Position numbers and translations under genes: made by a program. Below the pieces are notes generated by a model that was not told the origin of the DNA, made no database searches, and saw only the letters and a program-made list of their open reading frames with translations. From NCBI GenBank assembly GCA_003176075.1, contig PSRN01000211.1, positions 1-8,082 of the forward strand: DNA of 8,082 nt. Direction: 5' to 3'. This DNA is from Bdellovibrio sp. (GTDB taxonomy: Bacteria; Bdellovibrionota; Bdellovibrionia; Bdellovibrionales; Bdellovibrionaceae). Shown in pieces: positions 1 through 4,606 of this stretch. Positions within the stretch are counted from its first letter, which is position 1; the number at the start of each line of letters is the position of its first letter.

Positions 1-551
1 TCCCTGGGGCCGGAGGATATCCCGGTTTCGGTGGAGGCTTTGGCGGCGGGATGCCCCTTGGATTCGCTGGCGGCGCCTATCCGGGCGCGGCCCTTGGAGC
101 CGGAGCTTACACCGGGGTTGGCGGCTACCCGTCTTATCCAGGCATGATGTTCGGGGGCTATCCGGGAATGAATCCCTATGCGGCTCAAATGGCGGCCCAG
201 CAGGCCGCCGCCACGGCGGCCTGGTACAATCGTTACGCCTACGCCCAGCAGACTGCGGCGGGAATTGCCCAGCAAATCGGTTATCTCAACCAACAATATA
301 ATTACACTCTGGCTTCGGTGGGCCCACCGCCAGCCGGCGGCATGGGCGGAATGTATGGACCGGGAGCCTACGGTGGTGGGGGCTTTGGCGGTGGATTTAA
401 TTTCGGTTATGGGGGCGGATTTAACCCATCGATGTATATGCCGGCGAGTCAGTTGCCAGGCTTTACACAGGGAATTCCTCCGCCGGGTCCGTACATGGGC
501 GCGCCAGGCGGTGGTGGCAATGCCGTGCCCTTGGGCGGGGCGGGACGCTGA
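1..551 (+). CDS. Glycine/proline/tyrosine-rich low-complexity protein, 3' end only
   Basis: The frame is open from the left window edge (first full codon at position 3) to a TGA at 549-551, so about 182 C-terminal residues are visible and the true start lies outside. An ATG at 51 exists, but the Gly-rich sequence runs upstream of it without a break, so it is probably internal. The composition is Gly/Pro/Tyr/Met repeats such as GGYPG, YPGMM and FGGYPGMNPY. They are interrupted by an Ala/Gln-rich, helix-prone stretch of about 50 residues (from AAQMAAQQ to GYLNQQYN, roughly encoded by 180-300). Gly-rich loops then return (GGMYGPGAYGGGGFGGGF). No enzymatic motif is seen. Such proteins are often surface or matrix structural proteins, but secretion cannot be judged without the N-terminus. 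It converges on the minus-strand gene ending at 722. Family not recognised. Confidence 0.75.
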   Translation, partial: PGAGGYPGFGGGFGGGMPLGFAGGAYPGAALGAGAYTGVGGYPSYPGMMFGGYPGMNPYAAQMAAQQAAATAAWYNRYAYAQQTAAGIAQQIGYLNQQYNYTLASVGPPPAGGMGGMYGPGAYGGGGFGGGFNFGYGGGFNPSMYMPASQLPGFTQGIPPPGPYMGAPGGGGNAVPLGGAGR

Positions 552-721
552 AGAATCATTTTATTCCAGAGCTGCCACTGCAGCAACCGCAGTTCCATGA
601 AACCGGTTTACTTTCTCTTGCCAGCAAACTGTTCAGGAAAAATATTTAGAAAGTAAGTCCAACCTTGTTCGTGTTTCCTTCCACCCTCAGTGTCGGGAAG
701 CTTGGAGTGCGCCAGAGTCAT

Positions 722-1633
722 TCAGTTCCCCAGCGTGAAGTCGCTGGCGGAGCCATTGCTATTGCTGATGAGAATTACTAAAACAACGGCGGCAGTGGCT
801 CCCCAAAACCAGGGTGATGAGAAGAGCTGGTTTTCCTTTTTCGGACGACCAACCTCCCAGGGTGGCGGAGTGATGGAATTTCCGACCAGCGCATCGAGGC
901 CAGGCTGTCGAACGGGTAGCCAGGCTGGCCGTTTGGCTTTGCACCCCTCCGGGAAATAGATCGTGTAACTCAATACAGGATTGGCTTCGAACTGCAAAAT
1001 GGGGTGGTCGCAAGTTCCAATCACCCAGGGCTTTCTTTGCTGGGTTTCTTGGGCGAGAAAATCCTTGCCGAGGCCCCAATAAACAATGGGTTGATGATCA
1101 ATGTCCGCGCTTTCCCAATGGGCCACCTCCGGGTCATCGGCAATCATTGAAAAACTAAACTGGCTGGCGTTGCGATAAGCATAAGCGACCCCTTCGGGCG
1201 CGCCGGGAGACTTTCGCCGCAAGCTTTCCTGCCAGCGATTCAGTTGCGGACGGTTCTTTTCGTCCAATCCGGCCCACTTGTCGAGGACCTCGAGAGCGAT
1301 CTCCAGGTCGACTTCGCTCCAGGGCTGTGAAACGAGCCGGTGGAAGTAGTCCTTTAAAACAGTCGCTTGTTTTCGCGGCTCGGTCATTTGTAGACGTTCC
1401 GCGAACTCCTCGAAGCTCAGGCGATTTTGTCTTTGCCGCTCCCTCTTTTGCTCGTGTGGGGAGTTCTCGCACTCTCCATCGTGGGTGAGGTATTGAATCA
1501 TTTCAGCCGCCGAAACTCCATCGGCAGGCAGGCAAATCCGCGCTTGCATTTGCTCCTGGGCATGCGCATGCGCATTCGGTAGCGGCATCTCCGACAGCAG
1601 GAAGGCCGAAGCGATAAGGGCCCGAAAACCCAT
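722..1633 (-). CDS. Secreted protein of unknown function with C-terminal membrane anchor
   Basis: 303 residues from the ATG at 1633. The N-terminus reads as a signal peptide: a hydrophobic core (ALIASAFLLS) followed by AHAHA|Q, a plausible signal-peptidase I site near residue 25. The body is charged and helical at first (about residues 60-140), then mixed. Cysteines include C34 and C55 plus two near the C-terminal third (GTCDHP, EGCKAK), which could form disulfides outside the cytoplasm. Residues about 275-290 (PWFWGATAAVVLVILIS) form a transmembrane segment followed by a short Ser/Asn-rich tail, so the protein is probably anchored to the membrane. It is the last gene of the minus-strand pilin cluster. 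The ATG has no Shine-Dalgarno sequence and sits inside a 15-bp tandem repeat. The frame stays open upstream to a CTG at 1717 that has a good Shine-Dalgarno sequence, so the true start may be there (28 residues longer). Function not recognised; a pilus accessory role is suggested only by position. Confidence 0.7.
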   Translation of the reverse strand: MGFRALIASAFLLSEMPLPNAHAHAQEQMQARICLPADGVSAAEMIQYLTHDGECENSPHEQKRERQRQNRLSFEEFAERLQMTEPRKQATVLKDYFHRLVSQPWSEVDLEIALEVLDKWAGLDEKNRPQLNRWQESLRRKSPGAPEGVAYAYRNASQFSFSMIADDPEVAHWESADIDHQPIVYWGLGKDFLAQETQQRKPWVIGTCDHPILQFEANPVLSYTIYFPEGCKAKRPAWLPVRQPGLDALVGNSITPPPWEVGRPKKENQLFSSPWFWGATAAVVLVILISNSNGSASDFTLGN

Positions 1634-1701
1634 GGATCGAACGCCATCGGATCGAACGGCGAGCGTTCGAATGACGGGTGTTCGAATGACAAGCGTTCGA
1701 A
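1627..1701 (-). repeat. Degenerate 15-bp tandem repeat across a gene start
   Basis: Read on the minus strand, TTCGA begins at exactly 15-nt intervals at 1701, 1686, 1671, 1656 and 1641, with a decayed copy (TTCGG) at 1626. The units are TTCGAACGCTTGTCA, TTCGAACACCCGTCA, TTCGAACGCTCGCCG, TTCGATCCGATGGCG and TTCGATCCATGGGTT. The period is a multiple of three. In the frame of the following gene it gives a five-residue pattern (VIRTP, VIRTL, AVRSD, GVRSM, GFRAL). The ATG proposed as that gene's start lies in the fifth unit. Seen directly; whether it is translated is open. Confidence 0.85.
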
Positions 1702-1713
1702 GAAAAGCTTTTG

Positions 1714-2232
1714 TCAGGGGCTTTCTCCTTGAAAGTATTCGACCGATTTCTTTTTCGACTGCATCACTTCTGTTGTGTCCTGCGACGACCGGTTTTGAAC
1801 GACAGCATAGAATTTCGCCCCCGGAGCCACGAAGGAGGGAACTTCCGATTCGGGTACGAGGACTGCGAACTGTTGCGGATTCAGCGGCGCCCGCAAGAGA
1901 CGCAAGTGTCTCCCGATCAAAACTCCTTTTTGGCCGCCGATCTGGTAGCCCTTGTAAAGATTGACGACGGCGTGGGAACCGATCATTGATTCCAAGGATT
2001 GCTGGTTTTCAAGCTCGATGGGCACCAAAACAAATCCCAACGGGATCATGGTGTCTGGTTCAAAGGCCTCGGCCGTGGGCGGAGATGACTGGAAAGAGTT
2101 CCAGGGAGTCAGCAAGGCCAGGACAGAAGCGCCAAGAAGAAAGACGAAAAATATCCGGTCCCGTTGGTGTGCATAAATTTGGGAAAAACGGGAACGCAGA
2201 CTCTTCAAGTTCCAATTTATCACCAAATTCAT
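1714..2232 (-). CDS. Single-pass membrane protein, possibly SAF/CpaB-like, in pilin cluster
   Basis: 172 residues from the ATG at 2232; a GTG one codon earlier (2235) is an alternative, and both lie downstream of GGAGA at 2245-2241. The start overlaps the stop of the preceding pilin gene (GTGATGA), indicating translational coupling. A basic N-terminus is followed by one transmembrane helix at about residues 27-44 (IFFVFLLGASVLALLTPW), then about 125 extracytoplasmic residues. The pattern from DTMIPLGFVLVPIEL through VVNLYKG, GVLIGRHLRLLRAP, FAVLVPESE and FVAPGAKFYAVVQ looks like a small beta-rich SAF-type fold. CpaB/RcpC pilus proteins share this fold: a short beta repeat, then a 'PG-x-[KR]-[FV]-x-[AV]' turn. 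It is shorter than a normal CpaB (about 250 or more residues). The family link is an inference from weak pattern plus pilus context. The last codons carry AAGGAG, which could serve the next gene. Confidence 0.75.
   Translation of the reverse strand: MNLVINWNLKSLRSRFSQIYAHQRDRIFFVFLLGASVLALLTPWNSFQSSPPTAEAFEPDTMIPLGFVLVPIELENQQSLESMIGSHAVVNLYKGYQIGGQKGVLIGRHLRLLRAPLNPQQFAVLVPESEVPSFVAPGAKFYAVVQNRSSQDTTEVMQSKKKSVEYFQGESP
1725..1730 (-). promoter_or_regulatory. Ribosome binding site without a standard start codon
   Basis: AAGGAG on the minus strand lies in the last codons of the SAF-like gene. Seven nt downstream is CTG (1717-1715), overlapping that gene's TGA as CTGA and in frame with the 303-residue secreted protein. 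No ATG, GTG or TTG in that frame lies between it and ATG 1633. Confidence 0.5.
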
Positions 2233-2474
2233 CACCTAAATCTCCGGGGTGGGGGTGGCACGGGGGAAGAAGTCTGATGGGGCGGGCGTTGCAGACGGTC
2301 CGTCCCGAACTTCGCAAACCATTGCACCCAGGCGATCAGACCAGCCAGCAGGCCGATCACAATCACATATTCCAGAAGAACCTGGCCTGATGAAATTTGA
2401 CTTTGAACCGTCCTCCCTCCCTGGTCAGAGTGGCGCCGCATCCATCTTCGATTTGATAACTGGGGGGAAACCAT
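2232..2474 (-). CDS. Second short Flp-type pilin or pseudopilin
   Basis: 80 residues from the ATG at 2474, chosen because AGGGAG lies 7 nt upstream. A weaker ATG at 2441 would give 69 residues. After a long basic leader comes SSG|QVLLEYVIVIGLLAGLI. This is a class III (Flp/TadE) prepilin site, with cleavage after Gly30, Gln at +1, Glu at +5 (residue 35) and Tyr at +6, followed at once by a hydrophobic helix. The mature protein would be only about 50 residues, ending in a Pro/Arg-rich tail (PVPPPPRRFR). It should be processed by a TadV/CpaA-type peptidase and assembled in the inner membrane or periplasm. The first 112 nt overlap the end of the TadG-position gene in another frame, and the stop overlaps the next start. 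A longer reading frame open to 2894 exists, but its upstream part is a shadow of the neighbouring gene. Confidence 0.75.
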   Translation of the reverse strand: MVSPQLSNRRWMRRHSDQGGRTVQSQISSGQVLLEYVIVIGLLAGLIAWVQWFAKFGTDRLQRPPHQTSSPVPPPPRRFR

Positions 2475-3133
2475 TTCATAACTCCCTCTGAGTTGAGCGT
2501 GAATTTCATTTGCCAATTCAGTTCCAGGGCCTGCTTTTCCGTAAAGGACTTTTCCAATTCGTATTCCGGATAACTGTCCAGTGGGGGAACAGCTTTGACC
2601 GCGAGTCCTTGCGCCGCGACCGGGGGTCCCTCGACGGAAAGGCGATAAAGAGATCGATGAGCAAGCGTCGAGGAGTGAACGCGACCTGAGACGTCCATCC
2701 GCGCGGTCGTCAGGGTCCCTTGTCCCGCGGCAAGAATGACTTCTTGTTTGATTCGCGCGGCGATTTGCCGCTGTTTCACCCCGGCGAGCCAAGCGGTCGC
2801 CGCGGCAATGGCGGCAGGATTGGCGCTCTCGGTGGCTGTTCTGAGGGCAGCCTCGGCTCTTTTTCGCTCCGCTTTCAGGCTCCTGACTTGCCAATTGAGT
2901 GCCAGCAACTCTTCAATTTGCTGGCCGGCTTGCCATTGCGCCCGGGAAATTTGAGCACGGCAAAACTCCCGCAAATCGCGCGAATCAGCGAGCTGGGACA
3001 TTCGCAGGGCGAGCCAGGACAGAAGGAGAAGGAAAACTGGAATCAAGAGAACCAGACCCGTTGTGATAAAACCCGGGCTCATCGATTCGCCAATGTCGGA
3101 GTCCCTTAAAAATTCTCTCTGCGTGAAGTTCAA
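2363..3133 (-). CDS. Membrane-anchored TadG-position protein with long helical domain
   Basis: 256 residues from a TTG at 3133, selected because a strong Shine-Dalgarno sequence (GGGAGGA, 3146-3140) lies 6 nt upstream. An ATG at 3082 (239 residues) has none at proper distance. A leader with Ser-Pro-Gly at residues 19-21 precedes a hydrophobic helix at about 22-45 (FITTGLVLLIPVFLLLLSWL). The position resembles a prepilin cleavage site, but the +5 residue is Gly, not Glu. Residues about 46-140 are strongly helical and charged with heptad-like spacing (coiled coil likely), including AALRTATESANPAAIAAATAW. The rest is beta-rich and ends GGRFKVKFHQARFFWNM. No von Willebrand or Tad domain typical of real TadG is visible, so the name reflects position only. 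It overlaps the TadE-like gene by 149 nt and the next pilin by 112 nt. Confidence 0.75.
   Translation of the reverse strand: MNFTQREFLRDSDIGESMSPGFITTGLVLLIPVFLLLLSWLALRMSQLADSRDLREFCRAQISRAQWQAGQQIEELLALNWQVRSLKAERKRAEAALRTATESANPAAIAAATAWLAGVKQRQIAARIKQEVILAAGQGTLTTARMDVSGRVHSSTLAHRSLYRLSVEGPPVAAQGLAVKAVPPLDSYPEYELEKSFTEKQALELNWQMKFTLNSEGVMKWFPPSYQIEDGCGATLTREGGRFKVKFHQARFFWNM
2482..2487 (-). promoter_or_regulatory. Ribosome binding site of the second short pilin
   Basis: AGGGAG on the minus strand, 7 nt before the ATG at 2474 and inside the preceding gene. It supports the 80-residue form over the start at 2441. Confidence 0.6.
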
Positions 3134-3407
3134 CCGAAATCCTCCCGTTTTTTTCCGCGATCGATTGGATCGACCAAGCGCCGGGAATTTTGCTGAGGCT
3201 GAGACGATACTGTTCCCGACATGCGGATTCAGACTGGGTTGAATGCAGGCAAGCGCTCAGCGCCTGGGTGAGTTGACCGATTTCCCAACGGATCCAACTC
3301 GCCCAAGGAACAATTGCCGTAACCGTGAAACTGAAGACGACAGTCGCCACGAGGCCAGCGGCTTCGATCGTGCACTGGCCCCCTTCGGACCGTTTCTTAT
3401 TCTTCAT
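2985..3407 (-). CDS. TadE-like pseudopilin
   Basis: 140 residues from the ATG at 3407, which overlaps the end of the Flp pilin gene by 11 nt. No clear Shine-Dalgarno sequence is present, so translational coupling is likely. A short basic leader (MKNKKRSEGG) ends in Gly10|Gln11, followed by CTIEAAGLVATVVFSFTV. Glu15 sits at +5 of the predicted mature protein and the helix follows directly, as in TadE/TadF minor pilins. The mature part has Cys residues (C12, and a pair in SACLHSTQSESACRE) that could form a periplasmic disulfide. A small alpha/beta region follows (RISVELHAERIF). The last roughly 49 residues (after about residue 91) lie in DNA that also encodes the start and transmembrane helix of the next gene in another frame. 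They look Ser/Pro-rich and may be a non-conserved tail. An in-frame extension up to 3533 exists but overlaps the pilin gene deeply and is rejected. Confidence 0.75.
   Translation of the reverse strand: MKNKKRSEGGQCTIEAAGLVATVVFSFTVTAIVPWASWIRWEIGQLTQALSACLHSTQSESACREQYRLSLSKIPGAWSIQSIAEKNGRISVELHAERIFKGLRHWRIDEPGFYHNGSGSLDSSFPSPSVLARPANVPAR
3140..3146 (-). promoter_or_regulatory. Ribosome binding site selecting a TTG start
   Basis: GGGAGGA on the minus strand, 6 nt before TTG at 3133, inside the TadE-like coding region. It is the reason for starting the TadG-position protein at TTG 3133 rather than at ATG 3082. Confidence 0.65.
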
Positions 3408-3714
3408 TGCTTTGGCCAAAGCCTCGGCCGGAGCCTCGCTCCAGTCCCTGCTGCATAAAATTTCGCATATCCCTTTTTTTCCACACCGCGGAGCTGATCT
3501 CAGCCTTCGGAATAGCACTTTCGGGTTTGGCACCCAGGTTCTTGGCGACGTTTGACAAATTCACGCTGACGCTGTGGCCGATCACCTTCACGGCGCCTAT
3601 GGTGGCCACGGCAATAAGGGCCACGAGGATCAAATATTCAATCAGGCCTTGGCCTCTTTGATTGTCATTTTTCCTTTGATCATTGTTGTTTTCGGACATC
3701 GAGATTTCGGACAT
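3397..3714 (-). CDS. Flp-type (type IVb) major pilin candidate
   Basis: 105 residues from the ATG at 3714, fixed by an excellent Shine-Dalgarno sequence (AAGGAGG, 3727-3721) 6 nt upstream. A hydrophilic leader rich in Asn/Asp/Arg ends in Gly21|Gln22, followed by GLIEYLILVALIAVATIGAVKV. Gln at +1, Glu26 at +5 and Tyr27 at +6 match the Flp/Fap pilin signature cut by TadV/CpaA-type prepilin peptidases. The single hydrophobic helix spans about 24-45. The next segment (VSVNLSNVAKNLGA) is amphipathic, as in Flp pilins. A further 35 residues form a polar tail (to GFGQSNEE) longer than in typical 50-70 residue Flp proteins. It is first in the minus-strand cluster, so it is probably the most expressed pilin. 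The first five codons are duplicated by a 15-bp tandem repeat. A start 10 codons upstream (3744) lacks support. Confidence 0.88.
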   Translation of the reverse strand: MSEISMSENNNDQRKNDNQRGQGLIEYLILVALIAVATIGAVKVIGHSVSVNLSNVAKNLGAKPESAIPKAEISSAVWKKRDMRNFMQQGLERGSGRGFGQSNEE

Positions 3715-3719
3715 CGAGA
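3690..3719 (-). repeat. Perfect 15-bp tandem duplication at the pilin start
   Basis: TCTCGATGTCCGAAA occurs twice back to back on the minus strand (3719-3705 and 3704-3690) without mismatch. Each copy carries an ATG in the same frame (3714 and 3699), so the product begins MSEIS MSE. Only the first ATG is properly spaced from AAGGAGG, so the duplication adds five residues to the leader without breaking the frame. Confidence 0.95.
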
Positions 3720-3720
3720 A

Positions 3721-3727
3721 CCTCCTT
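3721..3727 (-). promoter_or_regulatory. Strong ribosome binding site of the Flp pilin
   Basis: AAGGAGG on the minus strand, 6 nt before the ATG at 3714. It is a near-perfect anti-16S match and decides the pilin start against the ATG at 3699 and the upstream candidate at 3744. Confidence 0.85.
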
Positions 3728-3782
3728 GTGAGATCCTGATGCAAGAAAGGGAATCACTCCCGATGAAAGGAATTGGCATTGC

Positions 3783-3801
3783 AACCGGGATGAGTCCGGT
3801 T
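3783..3801. repeat. Inverted repeat ahead of the pilin cluster
   Basis: AACCGG, a 7-nt loop, then CCGGTT: a perfect 6-bp stem, with TTTT reached on the plus strand. It lies in the 151-nt gap between the Lys-rich gene and the Flp pilin. There is no plus-strand gene to terminate and no U-run on the minus strand, so it may be an mRNA leader hairpin or an operator. Role unknown. Confidence 0.45.
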
Positions 3802-3819
3802 TTACAGAGCGACTGTGCA

Positions 3820-3839
3820 GGTCTCGGATTTTGGAGACC
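3820..3839. repeat. Inverted repeat after the Lys-rich gene
   Basis: GGTCTC, an 8-nt loop, then GAGACC: a perfect 6-bp stem starting 26 nt past the stop codon of the Lys-rich gene. No U-run follows on the minus strand, so it is not a clean intrinsic terminator. It could still attenuate readthrough into the pilin cluster. Confidence 0.45.
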
Positions 3840-3865
3840 CCTTAGACGCGCTCTTAGGCACGGCT

Positions 3866-4546
3866 CTATCGTTTCTTTGCTTTTACCGCCGCTTTGGCCT
3901 TGGCTGCGGCTTTGGGAGCCGGCTTACTGGCTTTGACGGGTGAGGCCTTGACACTAGCGTGAGCGGCGAAGCCGCCACGGGCAGCTTTCGCAGCAGTCTG
4001 AGGTGCCGGCGGCACCGACTTGGGCGCTCCCTTGGCGCTTTTACTGACCAGGACAGGCTTCTTCATTGGCGGTGTCTTTGCCGGTTTGGCACTTTTTTCT
4101 ACCGGATGGAGAGGCTTCTTGATTTCTTGGGGCACCTCAGCGTGGGCGGCGGAGCCGCCACGGGTGTCAATCTGGCTCTCCTTGGCGGATTTCGCCGGTT
4201 TGACTAATTTGACGGTTTTGGGACCTTTTAATGTTTCTTGGCTGCCCGCCTTGGTTGCGGGGGCCTTGGCAACGGAGCCTTTGCCTTCGCTTTCCTCCCC
4301 TTGGTTCTTCGCTTGTCTTTCAGCTTTCAATTGAGCTTTTTCCGCCGCCTTCTTGGCCTTGCGAACGGCGATGATTCTTTCCAAAATATCAAATGCCTCC
4401 CGCTGCAAATCGTTTTCAAAGATGAAGCGGTAAAAGCCCTCGATTTCCGGGCTCTGGCGAAATTTTTTAACTGAAGTGGGCACGCTATCGGACTGGACAA
4501 AATCAATGGAGCTGCCGTCTTTGGAGAGCTTCACCTTATCAGACAC
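3866..4546 (-). CDS. Lys/Ala/Pro-rich histone-tail-like protein with small N-terminal domain
   Basis: 226 residues from a GTG at 4546 behind a strong AGGGAGG Shine-Dalgarno sequence (TAG stop). Residues 1-60 form an ordinary, probably folded segment (from KLSKDGSSIDFVQSD to EGFYRFIFENDLQREAFDIL) that ends in a basic helix (RIIAVRKAKKAAEKAQLKAERQAK). The remaining 150 or so residues are low-complexity Lys/Ala/Pro/Ser with many KP, AKA and KSAK motifs, ending AKAKAAVKAKKR. This resembles eukaryotic histone H1 tails and bacterial H1-like proteins, so nucleic-acid binding is likely. The N-terminal part could bind a protein or mediate dimerisation. The tail contains two copies of RGG[SF]AAHA encoded by a palindromic repeat. 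It has its own promoter and is followed after 151 nt by the pilin genes. A structural role on nucleoid or RNA is inferred. I do not recognise a named family. Confidence 0.85.
   Translation of the reverse strand: MSDKVKLSKDGSSIDFVQSDSVPTSVKKFRQSPEIEGFYRFIFENDLQREAFDILERIIAVRKAKKAAEKAQLKAERQAKNQGEESEGKGSVAKAPATKAGSQETLKGPKTVKLVKPAKSAKESQIDTRGGSAAHAEVPQEIKKPLHPVEKSAKPAKTPPMKKPVLVSKSAKGAPKSVPPAPQTAAKAARGGFAAHASVKASPVKASKPAPKAAAKAKAAVKAKKR
3958..3981. repeat. Intragenic palindromic repeat, copy 1
   Basis: On the plus strand this is CGTGAGCGGCGAAGCCGCCA plus CGGG. It is 22/24 identical to the copy at 4141-4164. The core GCGGC-GAA-GCCGC forms a short hairpin. On the minus strand it encodes RGGFAAHA in the Lys-rich protein. 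Confidence 0.75.
4141..4164. repeat. Intragenic palindromic repeat, copy 2
   Basis: Same element as 3958-3981 with two substitutions. The core is GGCGGC-GGA-GCCGCC. It encodes RGGSAAHA in the same reading frame (offset 183 nt). The peptide contains His, Gly and Phe/Ser unlike the surrounding Lys/Ala tail, suggesting insertion of a small repeat into a tolerant region. Confidence 0.75.
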
Positions 4547-4606
4547 GGGTCCTCCCTTGAGAGGTCATTAGAAGGTTACAAGACGTGAGATGAAAGATCG
4601 GATGCG

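Noticed and set aside
552..721. Terminators for the two convergent genes
   Set aside because: This 170-nt gap holds AT-rich patches but no stem of useful length followed by a T-run on either strand.
731..748. Hairpin CCAGCG-(6 nt)-CGCTGG near the end of the secreted-protein gene as a terminator
   Set aside because: It lies inside the coding region before the stop and no U-run follows on either strand.
690..959. Plus-strand open frame of 89 codons at the convergent end of the secreted-protein gene
   Set aside because: Entirely antisense to a better-supported gene apart from its first bases; no Shine-Dalgarno sequence and no recognisable protein pattern.
1559..1576. Alternating purine-pyrimidine tract (GCATGCGCATGCGCAT) as a Z-DNA or regulatory element
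   Set aside because: It encodes the AHAHA signal-peptidase region; short, and sufficiently explained by the repeated Ala-His codons.
2475..2894. N-terminal extension of the second short pilin in its open frame
   Set aside because: The extension is Arg/Ser-rich, antithetical to a prepilin leader, and lies wholly over the TadG-position gene; a good Shine-Dalgarno sequence marks 2474 instead.
3408..3533. Upstream extension of the TadE-like protein
   Set aside because: It lies fully within the Flp pilin gene in another frame, and the leader expected for TadE begins naturally at MKNKKR (3407).
4020..4334. Plus-strand frames with hydrophobic content opposite the Lys-rich gene
   Set aside because: The hydrophobic look comes from antisense reading of Lys/Ala/Pro codons; the minus strand has the promoter, Shine-Dalgarno sequence and start.
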